From positions 1 to 11,724 of the forward strand of contig CAYRNC010000056.1 of the NCBI GenBank assembly GCA_964425645.1: 11,724 nucleotides of DNA. Reading direction: 5' to 3'. The notes under the pieces are model-generated. The model had not been told where the DNA came from. It was given only the letters and a program-made list of their open reading frames with translations, and made no database searches. Source of the stretch: CAYRNC01 sp964425645. Its GTDB lineage: Bacteria; Bacillota; Clostridia; Peptostreptococcales; Anaerovoracaceae. The number at the start of each line of letters is the position of its first letter. Positions within the stretch are counted from its first letter, which is position 1. A program made the position numbers and the translations under genes. Shown one piece after another: positions 1 through 6,362 of the stretch.

Positions 1-26
1 TACCACAGAAGGCTATTATCTTTTAT

Positions 27-52
27 ATTTACAGACTTTCTTTCACAGTCTC
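27..52 (+). repeat. Copy 1 of a dispersed 26-bp motif
   Basis: The segment beginning ATTTACAGA matches the segment at 6069-6094 at 22 of 26 positions, in the same orientation. The pattern (ATTTACAGA, then TTTCTT, then CACA, then CTC) resembles, from memory, terminal repeats of IS256-type elements, but no transposase is present in the window. It could be a solo or decayed insertion-sequence end, or chance similarity in AT-rich DNA. Confidence 0.35.
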
Positions 53-76
53 TAATCATGTTTCTAAAAAATTCAT

Positions 77-307
77 TTACCTATCCTTCCAGTAGTTGTT
101 GGCGGCAGCAACCGTTTGATAATTGATAGCAACCACCTGTGAAGCAGCTATCAAGCTGTTCGCGTTTTTAGAGTATTGCGGACGCAGCCTTTTGCGAATC
201 TCTTCGGATGGCTGTGTGTATTCAACCCCTTTTTGAGAAAGTTTAATTGCCAGTTCAAAACCTTCCTGAGGAGTATTAGTTTTTAAGCTGATAAGCCAAT
301 TTTTCAT
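77..307 (-). CDS. Small hypothetical protein, 76 residues
   Basis: I do not recognise this protein. The start chosen is the ATG at 307, because GGAGG sits 5 bases upstream of it. An ATG 12 bases further upstream (319) overlaps that ribosome binding site and is less likely. The product starts MKNWLISLKTN and is soluble and basic. Its first half is probably helical and charged, and its C-terminal half is Ala/Asn-rich (KNANSLIAASQVV...AAANNYW). There are no membrane segments, cysteines or recognisable catalytic motifs. It stands alone on the minus strand, divergent from the plus-strand genes that follow. The good ribosome binding site and ordinary composition suggest a real gene, but nothing in the context indicates a role. 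Confidence 0.6.
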   Translation of the reverse strand: MKNWLISLKTNTPQEGFELAIKLSQKGVEYTQPSEEIRKRLRPQYSKNANSLIAASQVVAINYQTVAAANNYWKDR

Positions 308-358
308 ATTTTCCTCCATTCTGACAGTTAAGCGGTAGCGCTGGGTAATTATTAAAAA

Positions 359-386
359 GAGGGTGCTTACACTCCCTCAAATTATA
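359..386 (-). promoter_or_regulatory. Hairpin with U-run and TATAAT box upstream of the small protein
   Basis: The minus strand reads TATAAT (386-381) followed directly by an imperfect hairpin (378-359). The stem is GAGGG/CCCTC plus TG/CA, with a 2-base bulge and the loop TAAG, and five T follow at once. If TATAAT were a -10 box, transcription would begin inside the hairpin, so the two signals fit together poorly. Either a terminator or leader hairpin for the small gene at 77-307, or an operator-like inverted repeat, is possible. No good -35 box is visible. Confidence 0.3.
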
Positions 387-903
387 TTCTTTTTAAAACA
401 GCAAAATATCACAAGATACGGGAATCAATCTTATTATCCATAAGCCCGATGTATCGCATTACGTTTAGTCAAGGTGGTGTAGTGTGTTCTATTCAGTTTT
501 TAAAGTGCATTTAATTGTATGTATAAACAAATATACTTCAAAGCAGGATTTATGTACTGTTCCATCCTGCACTTTATACCCCTTATGGTTATATTGTATG
601 AATTCTGCCGTTAATTGTGCCTGTTTGAAGGCGAACCGCTTCATGAGCTTTATTATTGTTCCTTATATTATAGTTAATTGTCCGGGAATCATCTGTCACT
701 TGTAATCTCTGCTAAAACATATATACTATTTGTAAATCACTGACCTAAACTTAATAATTGCGTAACGTAACGCCTATAAATTTTTATGCGCAGCTCCTTT
801 ATGGCATCTGGAACTATTACTAACTAAAACCTAATAAATACAGCATACAGTCCTTGAAAAGGGTATAAATACTGCAATTAATAGTATGGGGGGGAGAAAT
901 TAC
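387..903. other. Gene-poor AT-rich intergenic region
   Basis: About 0.5 kb with no convincing gene. A 73-codon GTG-started frame at 484-705 is rich in Cys, Ile and Tyr, has no family resemblance, and looks like chance. The right end holds a candidate promoter (751-780) and a run of seven G (888-894) that forms the ribosome binding site of the next gene. Nothing else is evident. Confidence 0.5.
751..780 (+). promoter_or_regulatory. Candidate promoter for the TM1266-like gene with repeats in the spacer
   Basis: TTAATA (751-756) and TATAAA (775-780) are separated by 18 bases. The spacer contains CGTAA CGTAA CG, a tandem 5-base repeat that also reads as the inverted repeat GCGT/ACGC and could be an operator. 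Transcription would start near 787, giving a leader of about 115 bases. Both boxes are imperfect, so this is tentative. Confidence 0.3.
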
Positions 904-1155
904 ATGTCTTATTACATCATAGCCATAAGAATGGATAACAGAACGGGCAATTCATTGAAACTGCAGGATACTTTAACCAGAAACGGGTGTAACATCAAGT
1001 CCCGTTTAGGATTGCATGAAGCAGACGCAGAAACATGTGCAAACGACGGCCTCATTGTTCTGCAACCTAACGGAACAAAGACAGAGATTGACGGTTTGAT
1101 GGACGACCTCAATAAGTTAGAGGGCATCAGAGCGAAACTGATAGATTTAAACTGA
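904..1155 (+). CDS. TM1266-like ACT-fold protein (putative iron-only hydrogenase system regulator family)
   Basis: An 83-residue protein beginning MSYYIIAIRMDNRTGNSLKL. Its length and layout match the TM1266 family: an N-terminal beta strand (YYIIAIRM), a helix carrying the LQDTLTRNG segment, a strand with IKSRLGLHE, then DGLIVLQPNG, a helix ending in the LNKLEGIRAK motif, and a final strand (KLIDL). This is a single ferredoxin-like/ACT-type domain with no enzyme motif. Family members are annotated as putative regulators of the iron-only hydrogenase system. That name rests on gene context elsewhere, and no hydrogenase gene is present here. The ATG at 904 is preferred over the in-frame ATG at 886, because the G7-AG ribosome binding site (888-896) lies between them. 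Hairpins follow immediately after the stop. Confidence 0.75.
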   Translation: MSYYIIAIRMDNRTGNSLKLQDTLTRNGCNIKSRLGLHEADAETCANDGLIVLQPNGTKTEIDGLMDDLNKLEGIRAKLIDLN

Positions 1156-1236
1156 AAAGTCAGTTTTACATTAAACTGATAGCCTGCCCGGGCATCTTAA
1201 GGGATAGTTTAATGTGCTCAAGCAACATTAATTTTT
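1149..1236 (+). terminator. Overlapping hairpins: antiterminator-like and terminator-like
   Basis: Three structures are visible. AAACTG/CAGTTT overlaps the stop codon at about 1149-1166. ACATTAAACT (1168-1177) pairs perfectly over 10 bp with AGTTTAATGT (1206-1215). TTAATGT-GC (1209-1217) pairs with GC-A-ACATTAA (1222-1231) around the loop TCAA, followed by five T (1232-1236). The second and third structures share 1209-1215 and cannot form together, which is the layout of an antiterminator/terminator switch. It could equally be a plain terminator of the upstream gene. Confidence 0.5.
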
Positions 1237-1304
1237 GCGTTCCTTAAAAAATAAGTTTTAAATTTGAATCTTATTTCTGCAAAGTTTATTGGACTTAGTC
1301 TGCA

Positions 1305-1350
1305 AACCCTTGTGATTTTATATAAAACTCATAAGGGTTATATTTTTTTA
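1305..1350 (+). terminator. Strong intrinsic terminator upstream of the efflux operon
   Basis: The left arm AACCCTTGTGA (1305-1315) pairs with TCATAAGGGTT (1329-1339) over 11 bp with one G-U pair. The inner TTTTATATAAAA palindrome extends the helix, and seven T follow (1343-1349). It separates transcription of the TM1266-like gene from the efflux operon, whose own promoter lies just downstream. Confidence 0.75.
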
Positions 1351-1355
1351 AAAGA

Positions 1356-1384
1356 TTGCTCCGAAAGCAAGCCAATGATATGAT
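1356..1384 (+). promoter_or_regulatory. Probable promoter of the efflux operon
   Basis: TTGCTC (1356-1361, 3 of 6 matches to the -35 consensus) and TATGAT (1379-1384, 5 of 6 matches to the -10 consensus) are 17 bases apart. Transcription would begin around 1391, directly in front of the operator-like repeats, leaving a leader of about 58 bases before the GTG start at 1449. Confidence 0.45.
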
Positions 1385-1392
1385 GAGGCCAT

Positions 1393-1422
1393 GTATACCG
1401 GCCCGGTACCAATAGTATACCG
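1393..1422 (+). promoter_or_regulatory. Operator-like palindrome and direct repeat, candidate TetR site
   Basis: TACCGG-C-CCGGTA (1396-1408) is a perfect 6-1-6 palindrome. The octamer GTATACCG occurs at 1393-1400 and again at 1415-1422. The two copies are 22 bp apart start to start, close to two helical turns, so they would lie on the same face of the DNA. The site sits at the predicted transcription start of an operon that ends in a TetR-family gene, which makes it the best candidate for that regulator's operator. Binding is inferred from position and symmetry only. Confidence 0.45.
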
Positions 1423-1448
1423 TAAACATTTATATAGGAGGTGTTAAG

Positions 1449-2438
1449 GTGAAGAAAAAAAGAATAATTATTTCCTTGATGATTTTAATATCAGCATGTT
1501 CTTTTTGGTTCTGGGTGAATTTTCGCAATGAACGAAATGATATACAAGCCTCCGGCAATATAGAGGCCGCCAGCGTAGATCTTACCGCCAGGCTTGCCGG
1601 GACAATAAAGATTTTGTCAATTGAAGCAGGCAAAGCCGTAAAAAAAGATCAATTGTTAGTTGAATTAGACAGAAACGATTTAACCGCCCAAAAAGAAAGG
1701 GATGAACTAAGTGTTTTAAAATCCATTTCCAACCTAAAGGATCTTGAGTCCGGCGCGAGGTCCGATGAAATTAAAATAGCTGAAGCAGACTTGAACATTG
1801 TCTTATCAAATTCCAAAAAAGCGGAGGATAATTTTGAAAGATTAAAAGTTCTGTTTAAAGAAGGGGCTGCAACGCGGGTAGAATATGAAAACGCTCAGGC
1901 AGCGCTCAATATCTGCATAAGCGAGGTTAAGGCGGCAGAATCTCGCTTAGCCCTTTTAAAGACGGGAAACCGTTCAGAATTGATTAATGCTGCAAAGATG
2001 GAGGTTGAACGAAATAAAGCTGTTCTTAAAGCAACCGATGCTATGCTTGAAGATTTGAAGATATGCTCTCCGATTGAGGGAATAGTTATGTCAAAGAATT
2101 ATGAATTAGGGGAGTATGTTACCCCCGGCCTATCTTTAGCTACTGTTGTCAGCTTGGATAACCTTTGGATAAAGGTTTATATCCCCACTGATGACCTGCC
2201 CCAGGTAGCCTTCGGTCAAAAGGTTTCATTTTCAGTGAGCGGTTTACCTCAAAACTTCTATGGTGTTGTAGAGGAAATTGCCGTAAAGGGGGAATTCACT
2301 CCTAAAACCATACAGACGAAAAAAGAAAGGGCAAATGTAGTCTTTGGATTAAAAGTCAGGATCAGCAGCGAGGGCGGCATCCTAAAGCCGGGAATGCCCG
2401 CCGATGTGATTTTCCCAAGGGGTAACATAAATGATTAA
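1449..2438 (+). CDS. HlyD/YbhG-like membrane fusion protein of an ABC efflux system
   Basis: A 329-residue periplasmic adaptor/membrane-fusion protein. The GTG start follows AGGAGG (1436-1441) at 7 bases. Residues 5-23 form a hydrophobic signal or anchor with an ISAC sequence (14-17) that fits a lipobox, so it may be a lipoprotein. Residues about 38-75 are the first half of the biotinyl-lipoyl-like domain (SVDLTARLAGTI...GKAVKKDQLLVELD). Residues 80-205 are a long helical hairpin. Residues 206-240 return the lipoyl half (CSPIEGIVMS...GEYVTPGLSLATVV), and a beta-barrel follows. The GEFTPKTIQT segment (281-290) and the C-terminal LKPGMPADV closely recall E. coli YbhG. It overlaps the next gene by 8 bases (ATGATTAA), so translation is probably coupled. 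The substrate is unknown; cationic drugs or other xenobiotics are plausible for the family. Confidence 0.85.
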   Translation: MKKKRIIISLMILISACSFWFWVNFRNERNDIQASGNIEAASVDLTARLAGTIKILSIEAGKAVKKDQLLVELDRNDLTAQKERDELSVLKSISNLKDLESGARSDEIKIAEADLNIVLSNSKKAEDNFERLKVLFKEGAATRVEYENAQAALNICISEVKAAESRLALLKTGNRSELINAAKMEVERNKAVLKATDAMLEDLKICSPIEGIVMSKNYELGEYVTPGLSLATVVSLDNLWIKVYIPTDDLPQVAFGQKVSFSVSGLPQNFYGVVEEIAVKGEFTPKTIQTKKERANVVFGLKVRISSEGGILKPGMPADVIFPRGNIND

Positions 2439-3330
2439 AGTGCTTGGGGTGAATAAATCCTTTGGTGCAATCCAGGCGATTAAGGATGTAGATATCCTTG
2501 TTGACAAACAAGAGATATTCGGATTAGTCGGTCCGGACGGGGCAGGCAAAACCACCTTGATCCGTATGGTTTGCGGCCTTGTTATCCCTGACCGAGGTGA
2601 AATAAAGATCTTGGATGTTGCCCCCGATAAGCTTATACAAAGGGGAGGCGTCGGATATATGCCCCAAGAATTCAGCCTATATGAAGATTTAACGGTTATG
2701 GAGAATATTTTATTTTTTGGTTCCATGTATAAATTAAATAAATCAACTATAAATAAAAGAGCAGCAGAGATTTTAGAAATCACTAATTTGGCTGCTTTTA
2801 AAAAAAGTCTTGCTGATAATTTATCCGGCGGGATGAAGCAGAAGCTTGCCCTAACTTGTGCTTTGGTGACCCGACCTCAAATATTGATCTTGGATGAGCC
2901 CACCTATGGAGTAGATCCTGAATACAGGAAAGAATTCTGGAAGATTCTTTATGGCTTAAACAGGGAAGGCATGACTATTTTAGCTTCAACTCCCTATATG
3001 GATGAAGCCGAGCTTTGCACCTTGGTTGCATTTATTGACGAGGGCAAAATAGTGAAAATCGACACCCCTCAAAACTTTAAAGATAGCTTTTCCTTTAATA
3101 TCGCCGAACTGGTAGCCGATTTGAATCCGGATATTCTTTCGGACCTTTGTGAATTGCAGGACTATTACCCCTGTGGCGATCGTTATCATCTAGTACTTAA
3201 GAAAAATATTGAGGAAAAAAGAATCAGATCTATTCTTGAAAGCATGGGAATTTCCATTAAGTCGCTAAAAATGACTGAACCCTCAATGGATGATGTTTTC
3301 GTATCTCTGGCAGAAAAAGAGGTGGTCTGA
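2431..3330 (+). CDS. ABC transporter ATPase, equivalent of the N-terminal half of YbhF
   Basis: A 299-residue cytoplasmic nucleotide-binding subunit. Walker A GPDGAGKTT lies at 34-42, the Q-loop in MPQ at 77-79, the signature LSGGMKQ at 131-137 and Walker B ILILDEPT at about 151-158. The Asp in GPDG and the following YEDLTVMENI are features of the first ATPase half of E. coli YbhF. The switch histidine is missing: the usual TTH reads STP here, with Pro at residue 188. The N-terminal half of YbhF is also non-canonical at this point, as far as I recall. This half is therefore probably impaired in hydrolysis and pairs with the canonical ATPase encoded next. AAGGGG precedes the ATG by 8 bases. 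The stop shares one base with the next start (TGATG). Confidence 0.85.
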   Translation: MIKVLGVNKSFGAIQAIKDVDILVDKQEIFGLVGPDGAGKTTLIRMVCGLVIPDRGEIKILDVAPDKLIQRGGVGYMPQEFSLYEDLTVMENILFFGSMYKLNKSTINKRAAEILEITNLAAFKKSLADNLSGGMKQKLALTCALVTRPQILILDEPTYGVDPEYRKEFWKILYGLNREGMTILASTPYMDEAELCTLVAFIDEGKIVKIDTPQNFKDSFSFNIAELVADLNPDILSDLCELQDYYPCGDRYHLVLKKNIEEKRIRSILESMGISIKSLKMTEPSMDDVFVSLAEKEVV

Positions 3331-4253
3331 TGGATTATGTTATAGAAACACGAGATTTAACCAAAGCCTTTGGCAATCTTTTAGCCGTTGACAGGCTTAA
3401 TATTAAAATTAAACAGGGCGAAATATATGGTTTTCTGGGACCAAACGGAGCTGGAAAATCTACAGCCGTCAGGATGCTTTGCGGTATTTTAGAACCAACC
3501 GCCGGATCTGCCGCTATTTTAGGTTATGATCTTTCTCGGGAGACAGAAAGGATCAAAAATCAAATCGGCTACATGTCCCAAAGATTTAGCCTTTATGACG
3601 ATCTGACAGTCTTAGAAAATTTAAATTTCTATTCCGCTATTTACAGTATACCGAAAAACAGACGGCAGAAAAGAATAGAAGAATTATTAGCTATGGCGGA
3701 CCTAATAGGCCACGAAAAAAAATTGACAGCCAATTTAAGCGGGGGCTGGAAACAGCGATTGGCTTTGGGCTGCGCTATAATTGCTAATCCCTCAATTGTT
3801 TTTTTAGATGAACCAACAAGCGGTGTAAGCCCTACAAGCCGCAGAAAGTTTTTTAATATTATACGTCAATTAGCTGAAAGCGGTATGACTGTTATGGTTA
3901 CAACTCACTTTATGGACGAGGCTGAACTCTGCCACCGAATAGCATTTATTTCCGAAGGGAAGCTAATGAAGGTAGGGACGCCCGATCATTTAAAAAAAAA
4001 TACGCTTGAAGGGTTTTTGGTGGAATTAGCCATGCCCCAGCCAATAGGACAAATCAGCACTGTTGGGAAATTGCCCTATGTTAAAGAATGCACGGTCCAC
4101 GGAAGATTATTGCATGTGCTACTGGACAATGAAAAATACAGCAGGGATCTATATAATTTTGCAGGGGTTTGGCCAAAACCTATTGTGCCCACCCTGGAGG
4201 ATGTATTTATTGCTTTAGCCGGAAAGCGGAAGGCAGGGGAACAAGATGTATAG
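3330..4253 (+). CDS. ABC transporter ATPase, equivalent of the C-terminal half of YbhF
   Basis: A 307-residue nucleotide-binding subunit with a full set of motifs. Walker A GPNGAGKST is at 37-45, the Q-loop Gln at 84, the signature LSGGWKQ at 136-142, Walker B IVFLDEP with Asp160 and Glu161, and the switch histidine in TTHFMDEAE at 193. The D-loop reads GVSP instead of the common GVDP. A C-terminal extension of about 90 residues ends in PTLEDVFIALAG, the usual tail of the YbhF/drug-exporter ATPase group. It should be the catalytically competent partner of the preceding ATPase. An A9 run (3992-4000, residues about 221-224) lies after the ATPase core, where slippage would truncate only the C-terminal extension. 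It overlaps the permease gene by 8 bases. Confidence 0.87.
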   Translation: MDYVIETRDLTKAFGNLLAVDRLNIKIKQGEIYGFLGPNGAGKSTAVRMLCGILEPTAGSAAILGYDLSRETERIKNQIGYMSQRFSLYDDLTVLENLNFYSAIYSIPKNRRQKRIEELLAMADLIGHEKKLTANLSGGWKQRLALGCAIIANPSIVFLDEPTSGVSPTSRRKFFNIIRQLAESGMTVMVTTHFMDEAELCHRIAFISEGKLMKVGTPDHLKKNTLEGFLVELAMPQPIGQISTVGKLPYVKECTVHGRLLHVLLDNEKYSRDLYNFAGVWPKPIVPTLEDVFIALAGKRKAGEQDV

Positions 4254-5355
4254 GGTTTTGGCGGTATTAAAAAAGGAGTTTTTCCAAATGAAGCGCGACA
4301 AGATGACTTTAGGCCTGATCTTTATGCTTCCTTTAGTCCAACTGCTACTTTTTGGATTTGCCATTCAAACGGAGGTTAAACATATTTCTACAGTTGTCTT
4401 CGATCAATCGCTAACAGCAGAAAGCAGGGCCCTGCTGGATTCTTTCAGCGCTTCAGGATACTTTAACATTAAATATGCGGCAAATAGCTATGACGAGGTC
4501 AATAAAATGATTGACAGCGGTAAAGCCAAGGTTGGCATCGTTTTTCCTCCTGATTTTAACGTTAACATCAATAGAGGCAATCCCGCCCAGGTTCAGGTTC
4601 TGGTTGATGCCAGCGATAATATGGTAGCCAATCAGGCCATCGCTATCGCAAATCACATCGGACTTATTAAGTCGCAAGAGATATTAACAAAAACCGTTAA
4701 ACTGCCTGGTCCGCCTTATGATATCAGAGTGCGCCCCTGGTATAATCCGGACGGTATCACGGCTTATTATATGGTACCGGCTATCTTGGGTGTAGTCGTT
4801 ACTATGACGATGGTTCTTCTCACTTCCATGGGCATTGTGCGGGAAAGAGAAAAGGGCACTTTAGAACAGTTAATGGTAACACCCATTAAACCCATAGAGC
4901 TGATGATAGGAAAGATACTGCCTTATATTGCCTTAGGATATTTGCAGATAACCGTGGCACTTATTATCGGTGTTGCAATATTCGATGTGCCTATTAAAGG
5001 CAGTGTTGCAGAGCTTTATTTTTTGACACTTTTTTTCATTACAGCCTCCTTGGGGTTAGGTATTTTAATTTCCAATGTGGCTAAAACTCAGATGCAGGCT
5101 ATGCAGATGGGGTTCTTTGTTATGCTGCCCAGTATTATGATGTCAGGTTTTATGTTTCCAAGAGATGCCATGCCGCGATTTATTTATTACTTAAGCAACT
5201 TTATTCCTCTGACTTATTATTTGGATATCATCAGGGGGATAATGCTGAAGGGAATTGGGTTTCCTTATTTAGCAGGACAGGTAATATCTTTGCTGGTATT
5301 TTCGGTAGTATTGTTAATTGCCAGCGTTTTAAAGTTTAAGAAAAAAATAATTTAG
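4246..5355 (+). CDS. ABC-2 type permease, YbhS/YbhR-like
   Basis: A 369-residue membrane subunit. A cytoplasmic N-terminal helix (AVLKKEFFQMKRDK) precedes membrane segment 1 (about 21-41). A large external domain follows (about 45-170, containing FDQSLTAESR, VGIVFPPDF and the RVRPWYNPDG motif). Five more segments lie near 172-195, 222-247, 256-277, 284-304 and 340-362. The cytoplasmic VREREKGTLEQLMVTP motif (198-213) is the coupling-helix region typical of YhhJ/YbhS/YbhR permeases. E. coli encodes two such permeases (YbhS and YbhR). Only one is present here, so a homodimer working with the two ATPases is likely. The start overlaps the end of the upstream ATPase gene (ATGTATAG). The TAG stop is in the same frame as the TetR reading frame that follows. 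Confidence 0.87.
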   Translation: MYRVLAVLKKEFFQMKRDKMTLGLIFMLPLVQLLLFGFAIQTEVKHISTVVFDQSLTAESRALLDSFSASGYFNIKYAANSYDEVNKMIDSGKAKVGIVFPPDFNVNINRGNPAQVQVLVDASDNMVANQAIAIANHIGLIKSQEILTKTVKLPGPPYDIRVRPWYNPDGITAYYMVPAILGVVVTMTMVLLTSMGIVREREKGTLEQLMVTPIKPIELMIGKILPYIALGYLQITVALIIGVAIFDVPIKGSVAELYFLTLFFITASLGLGILISNVAKTQMQAMQMGFFVMLPSIMMSGFMFPRDAMPRFIYYLSNFIPLTYYLDIIRGIMLKGIGFPYLAGQVISLLVFSVVLLIASVLKFKKKII

Positions 5356-5385
5356 TGCGGGCTATGGCCTAGGAGGTGCATACCA

Positions 5386-5958
5386 ATCAGAGAAAGAATA
5401 CTTTCCGCTTTTCTGGACCTTTCCGGAATAAAGGGGTTTTATCGGACCACAATGAATGAACTTGCAGCCCATGCCGGTTTAAGTAAACGTACAGTTTATC
5501 GATATTTTCACAGTAAGGATGAAATAATTGAAGCTGCTCTGGATAGCTTTATGGATGATATAGCTGACAAGATCGATGAGTTTATTTCCACCCGGCATAA
5601 ACCGGAGGAAACGGTCTCCCGTCTTCTTGAAATAATGTGTCAAGTGGGGCAAACGATCAACAGCCCCTTATTATTGGACGATTTACGCCGACGCTACCCA
5701 CATTACTGGAAAAAGATTGACGAATACCGAATGGAAAAGGCTGAACAAATAATTCAATCTATTTTACAGACAAATGAAGACGACAAAGCATATATCAGAG
5801 ATCTGGATCCTCGCATAGTTACCACCGCGGTGCTTGCATCGATTCAGGCTGTAGCAAACCCAGAATTCATTGTTGCCAATAGCTTAACTTTTGAAGAAAC
5901 TATCGGTCAGCTGATAGATTTCTTTCAATATGGCATAATGAAGCAGTCTGAAGATTAA
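5386..5958 (+). CDS. TetR-family transcriptional regulator with probable AUC start
   Basis: About 190 residues if started at ATC 5386. The sequence from that codon, (M)RERILSAFLDLSGIKGFY, followed by TTMNELAAHAGLSKRTVYRYF, is a complete TetR DNA-binding domain: helix 1, then an HTH ending in the family-typical VYRYF and HSKDEII. The rest is a variable helical ligand-binding domain. The frame is open from the permease stop (5353-5355) but holds no ATG, GTG or TTG before ATG 5452. That ATG lies inside the HTH domain, would delete helix 1, and has no good ribosome binding site. AGGAGG (5371-5376) is 9 bases before ATC 5386; ATA 5380 would be only 3 bases away. It probably represses the efflux operon through the repeats at 1393-1422. 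If the rare start is not used, the minimal product would be 5452-5958. Confidence 0.75.
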   Translation: MRERILSAFLDLSGIKGFYRTTMNELAAHAGLSKRTVYRYFHSKDEIIEAALDSFMDDIADKIDEFISTRHKPEETVSRLLEIMCQVGQTINSPLLLDDLRRRYPHYWKKIDEYRMEKAEQIIQSILQTNEDDKAYIRDLDPRIVTTAVLASIQAVANPEFIVANSLTFEETIGQLIDFFQYGIMKQSED

Positions 5959-6068
5959 ACATAATGTAGCGGCTGAACTGTCAACCGACAGGGAGGACTC
6001 GAATATGCCGGGATGTAATACGGTAATTTATTAGCAACTTTTTAAAGAGATTTTATTATAGAAATCTA

Positions 6069-6094
6069 ATTTACAGAGTTTCTTCCACACGCTC
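6069..6094 (+). repeat. Copy 2 of a dispersed 26-bp motif
   Basis: Matches 27-52 at 22 of 26 positions in the same orientation. The two copies flank the small gene, the TM1266-like gene and the whole efflux operon. A remnant insertion-sequence end is possible (IS256-like by resemblance only). Confidence 0.35.
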
Positions 6095-6206
6095 ATTAAA
6101 GCATACAAAACTTAATTACTCTGCGTTTTGATAAGGAGCCGAAATGCACATAACGCTTCCAATCCTCCAACTTTCTGCACAAATTTAAGATTGTCTAAAA
6201 TGACCC

Positions 6207-6242
6207 GGAATCGAATTGTGGCATACCACCCCTATCGATTCC
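6207..6242. repeat. Nested inverted repeat
   Basis: GGAATCGA (6207-6214) and TCGATTCC (6235-6242) are perfect 8-bp inverted repeats. Inside them, GTGG (6218-6221) pairs with CCAC (6226-6229) around the loop CATA. No U-run follows. It lies just outside the terminator of the restriction-modification gene, at the likely edge of the island. It could be an RNA structure, a protein-binding site or a recombination site. Confidence 0.4.
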
Positions 6243-6259
6243 AAGTCATTTCACTGCAA

Positions 6260-6303
6260 ATAAAAAACCACCTACTGATAAAGCTTATTATCAACAGATG
6301 GTT
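6260..6303 (-). terminator. Intrinsic terminator of the restriction-modification gene
   Basis: Read on the minus strand, AACCATCTGTTGATAA (6303-6288) pairs with TTATCAGTAGGTGGTT (6281-6266) over 16 bp around a 6-base loop, and a T-run follows (6267-6262). The three positions that would be C-A mismatches on the plus strand are G-U pairs in minus-strand RNA. This shows that the structure serves minus-strand transcription. It lies 59 bases after the stop of the restriction-modification gene. Confidence 0.8.
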
Positions 6304-6362
6304 AGGAACTGAGAAGTTAGGTAAATATAGATGCCACCCGTTACTTGGCGTTATCGTTCCTG

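Larger units (their letters stand above)
5959..6259. other. Intergenic region between efflux operon and island
   Basis: No convincing gene. A GGAGG 8 bases before an ATG opens a frame of only nine codons (6005-6034, MPGCNTVIY). It may be chance or the stump of an interrupted gene. AGATTT/AAATCT forms a 6-bp stem at about 6052-6067 without a U-run, so no clear plus-strand terminator for the efflux operon is visible. The region also holds a copy of the dispersed 26-bp motif and a nested inverted repeat (6207-6242). Confidence 0.5.

Noticed and set aside
484..705. 73-codon GTG-started frame rich in Cys, Ile and Tyr
   Set aside because: No family resemblance, odd composition for a soluble or membrane protein, and only a weak AAGGTGG upstream. 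It looks like chance in AT-rich DNA.
6005..6034. Nine-codon ORF behind GGAGG after the TetR gene
   Set aside because: Too short to call a gene. Kept only as a note within the intergenic description.
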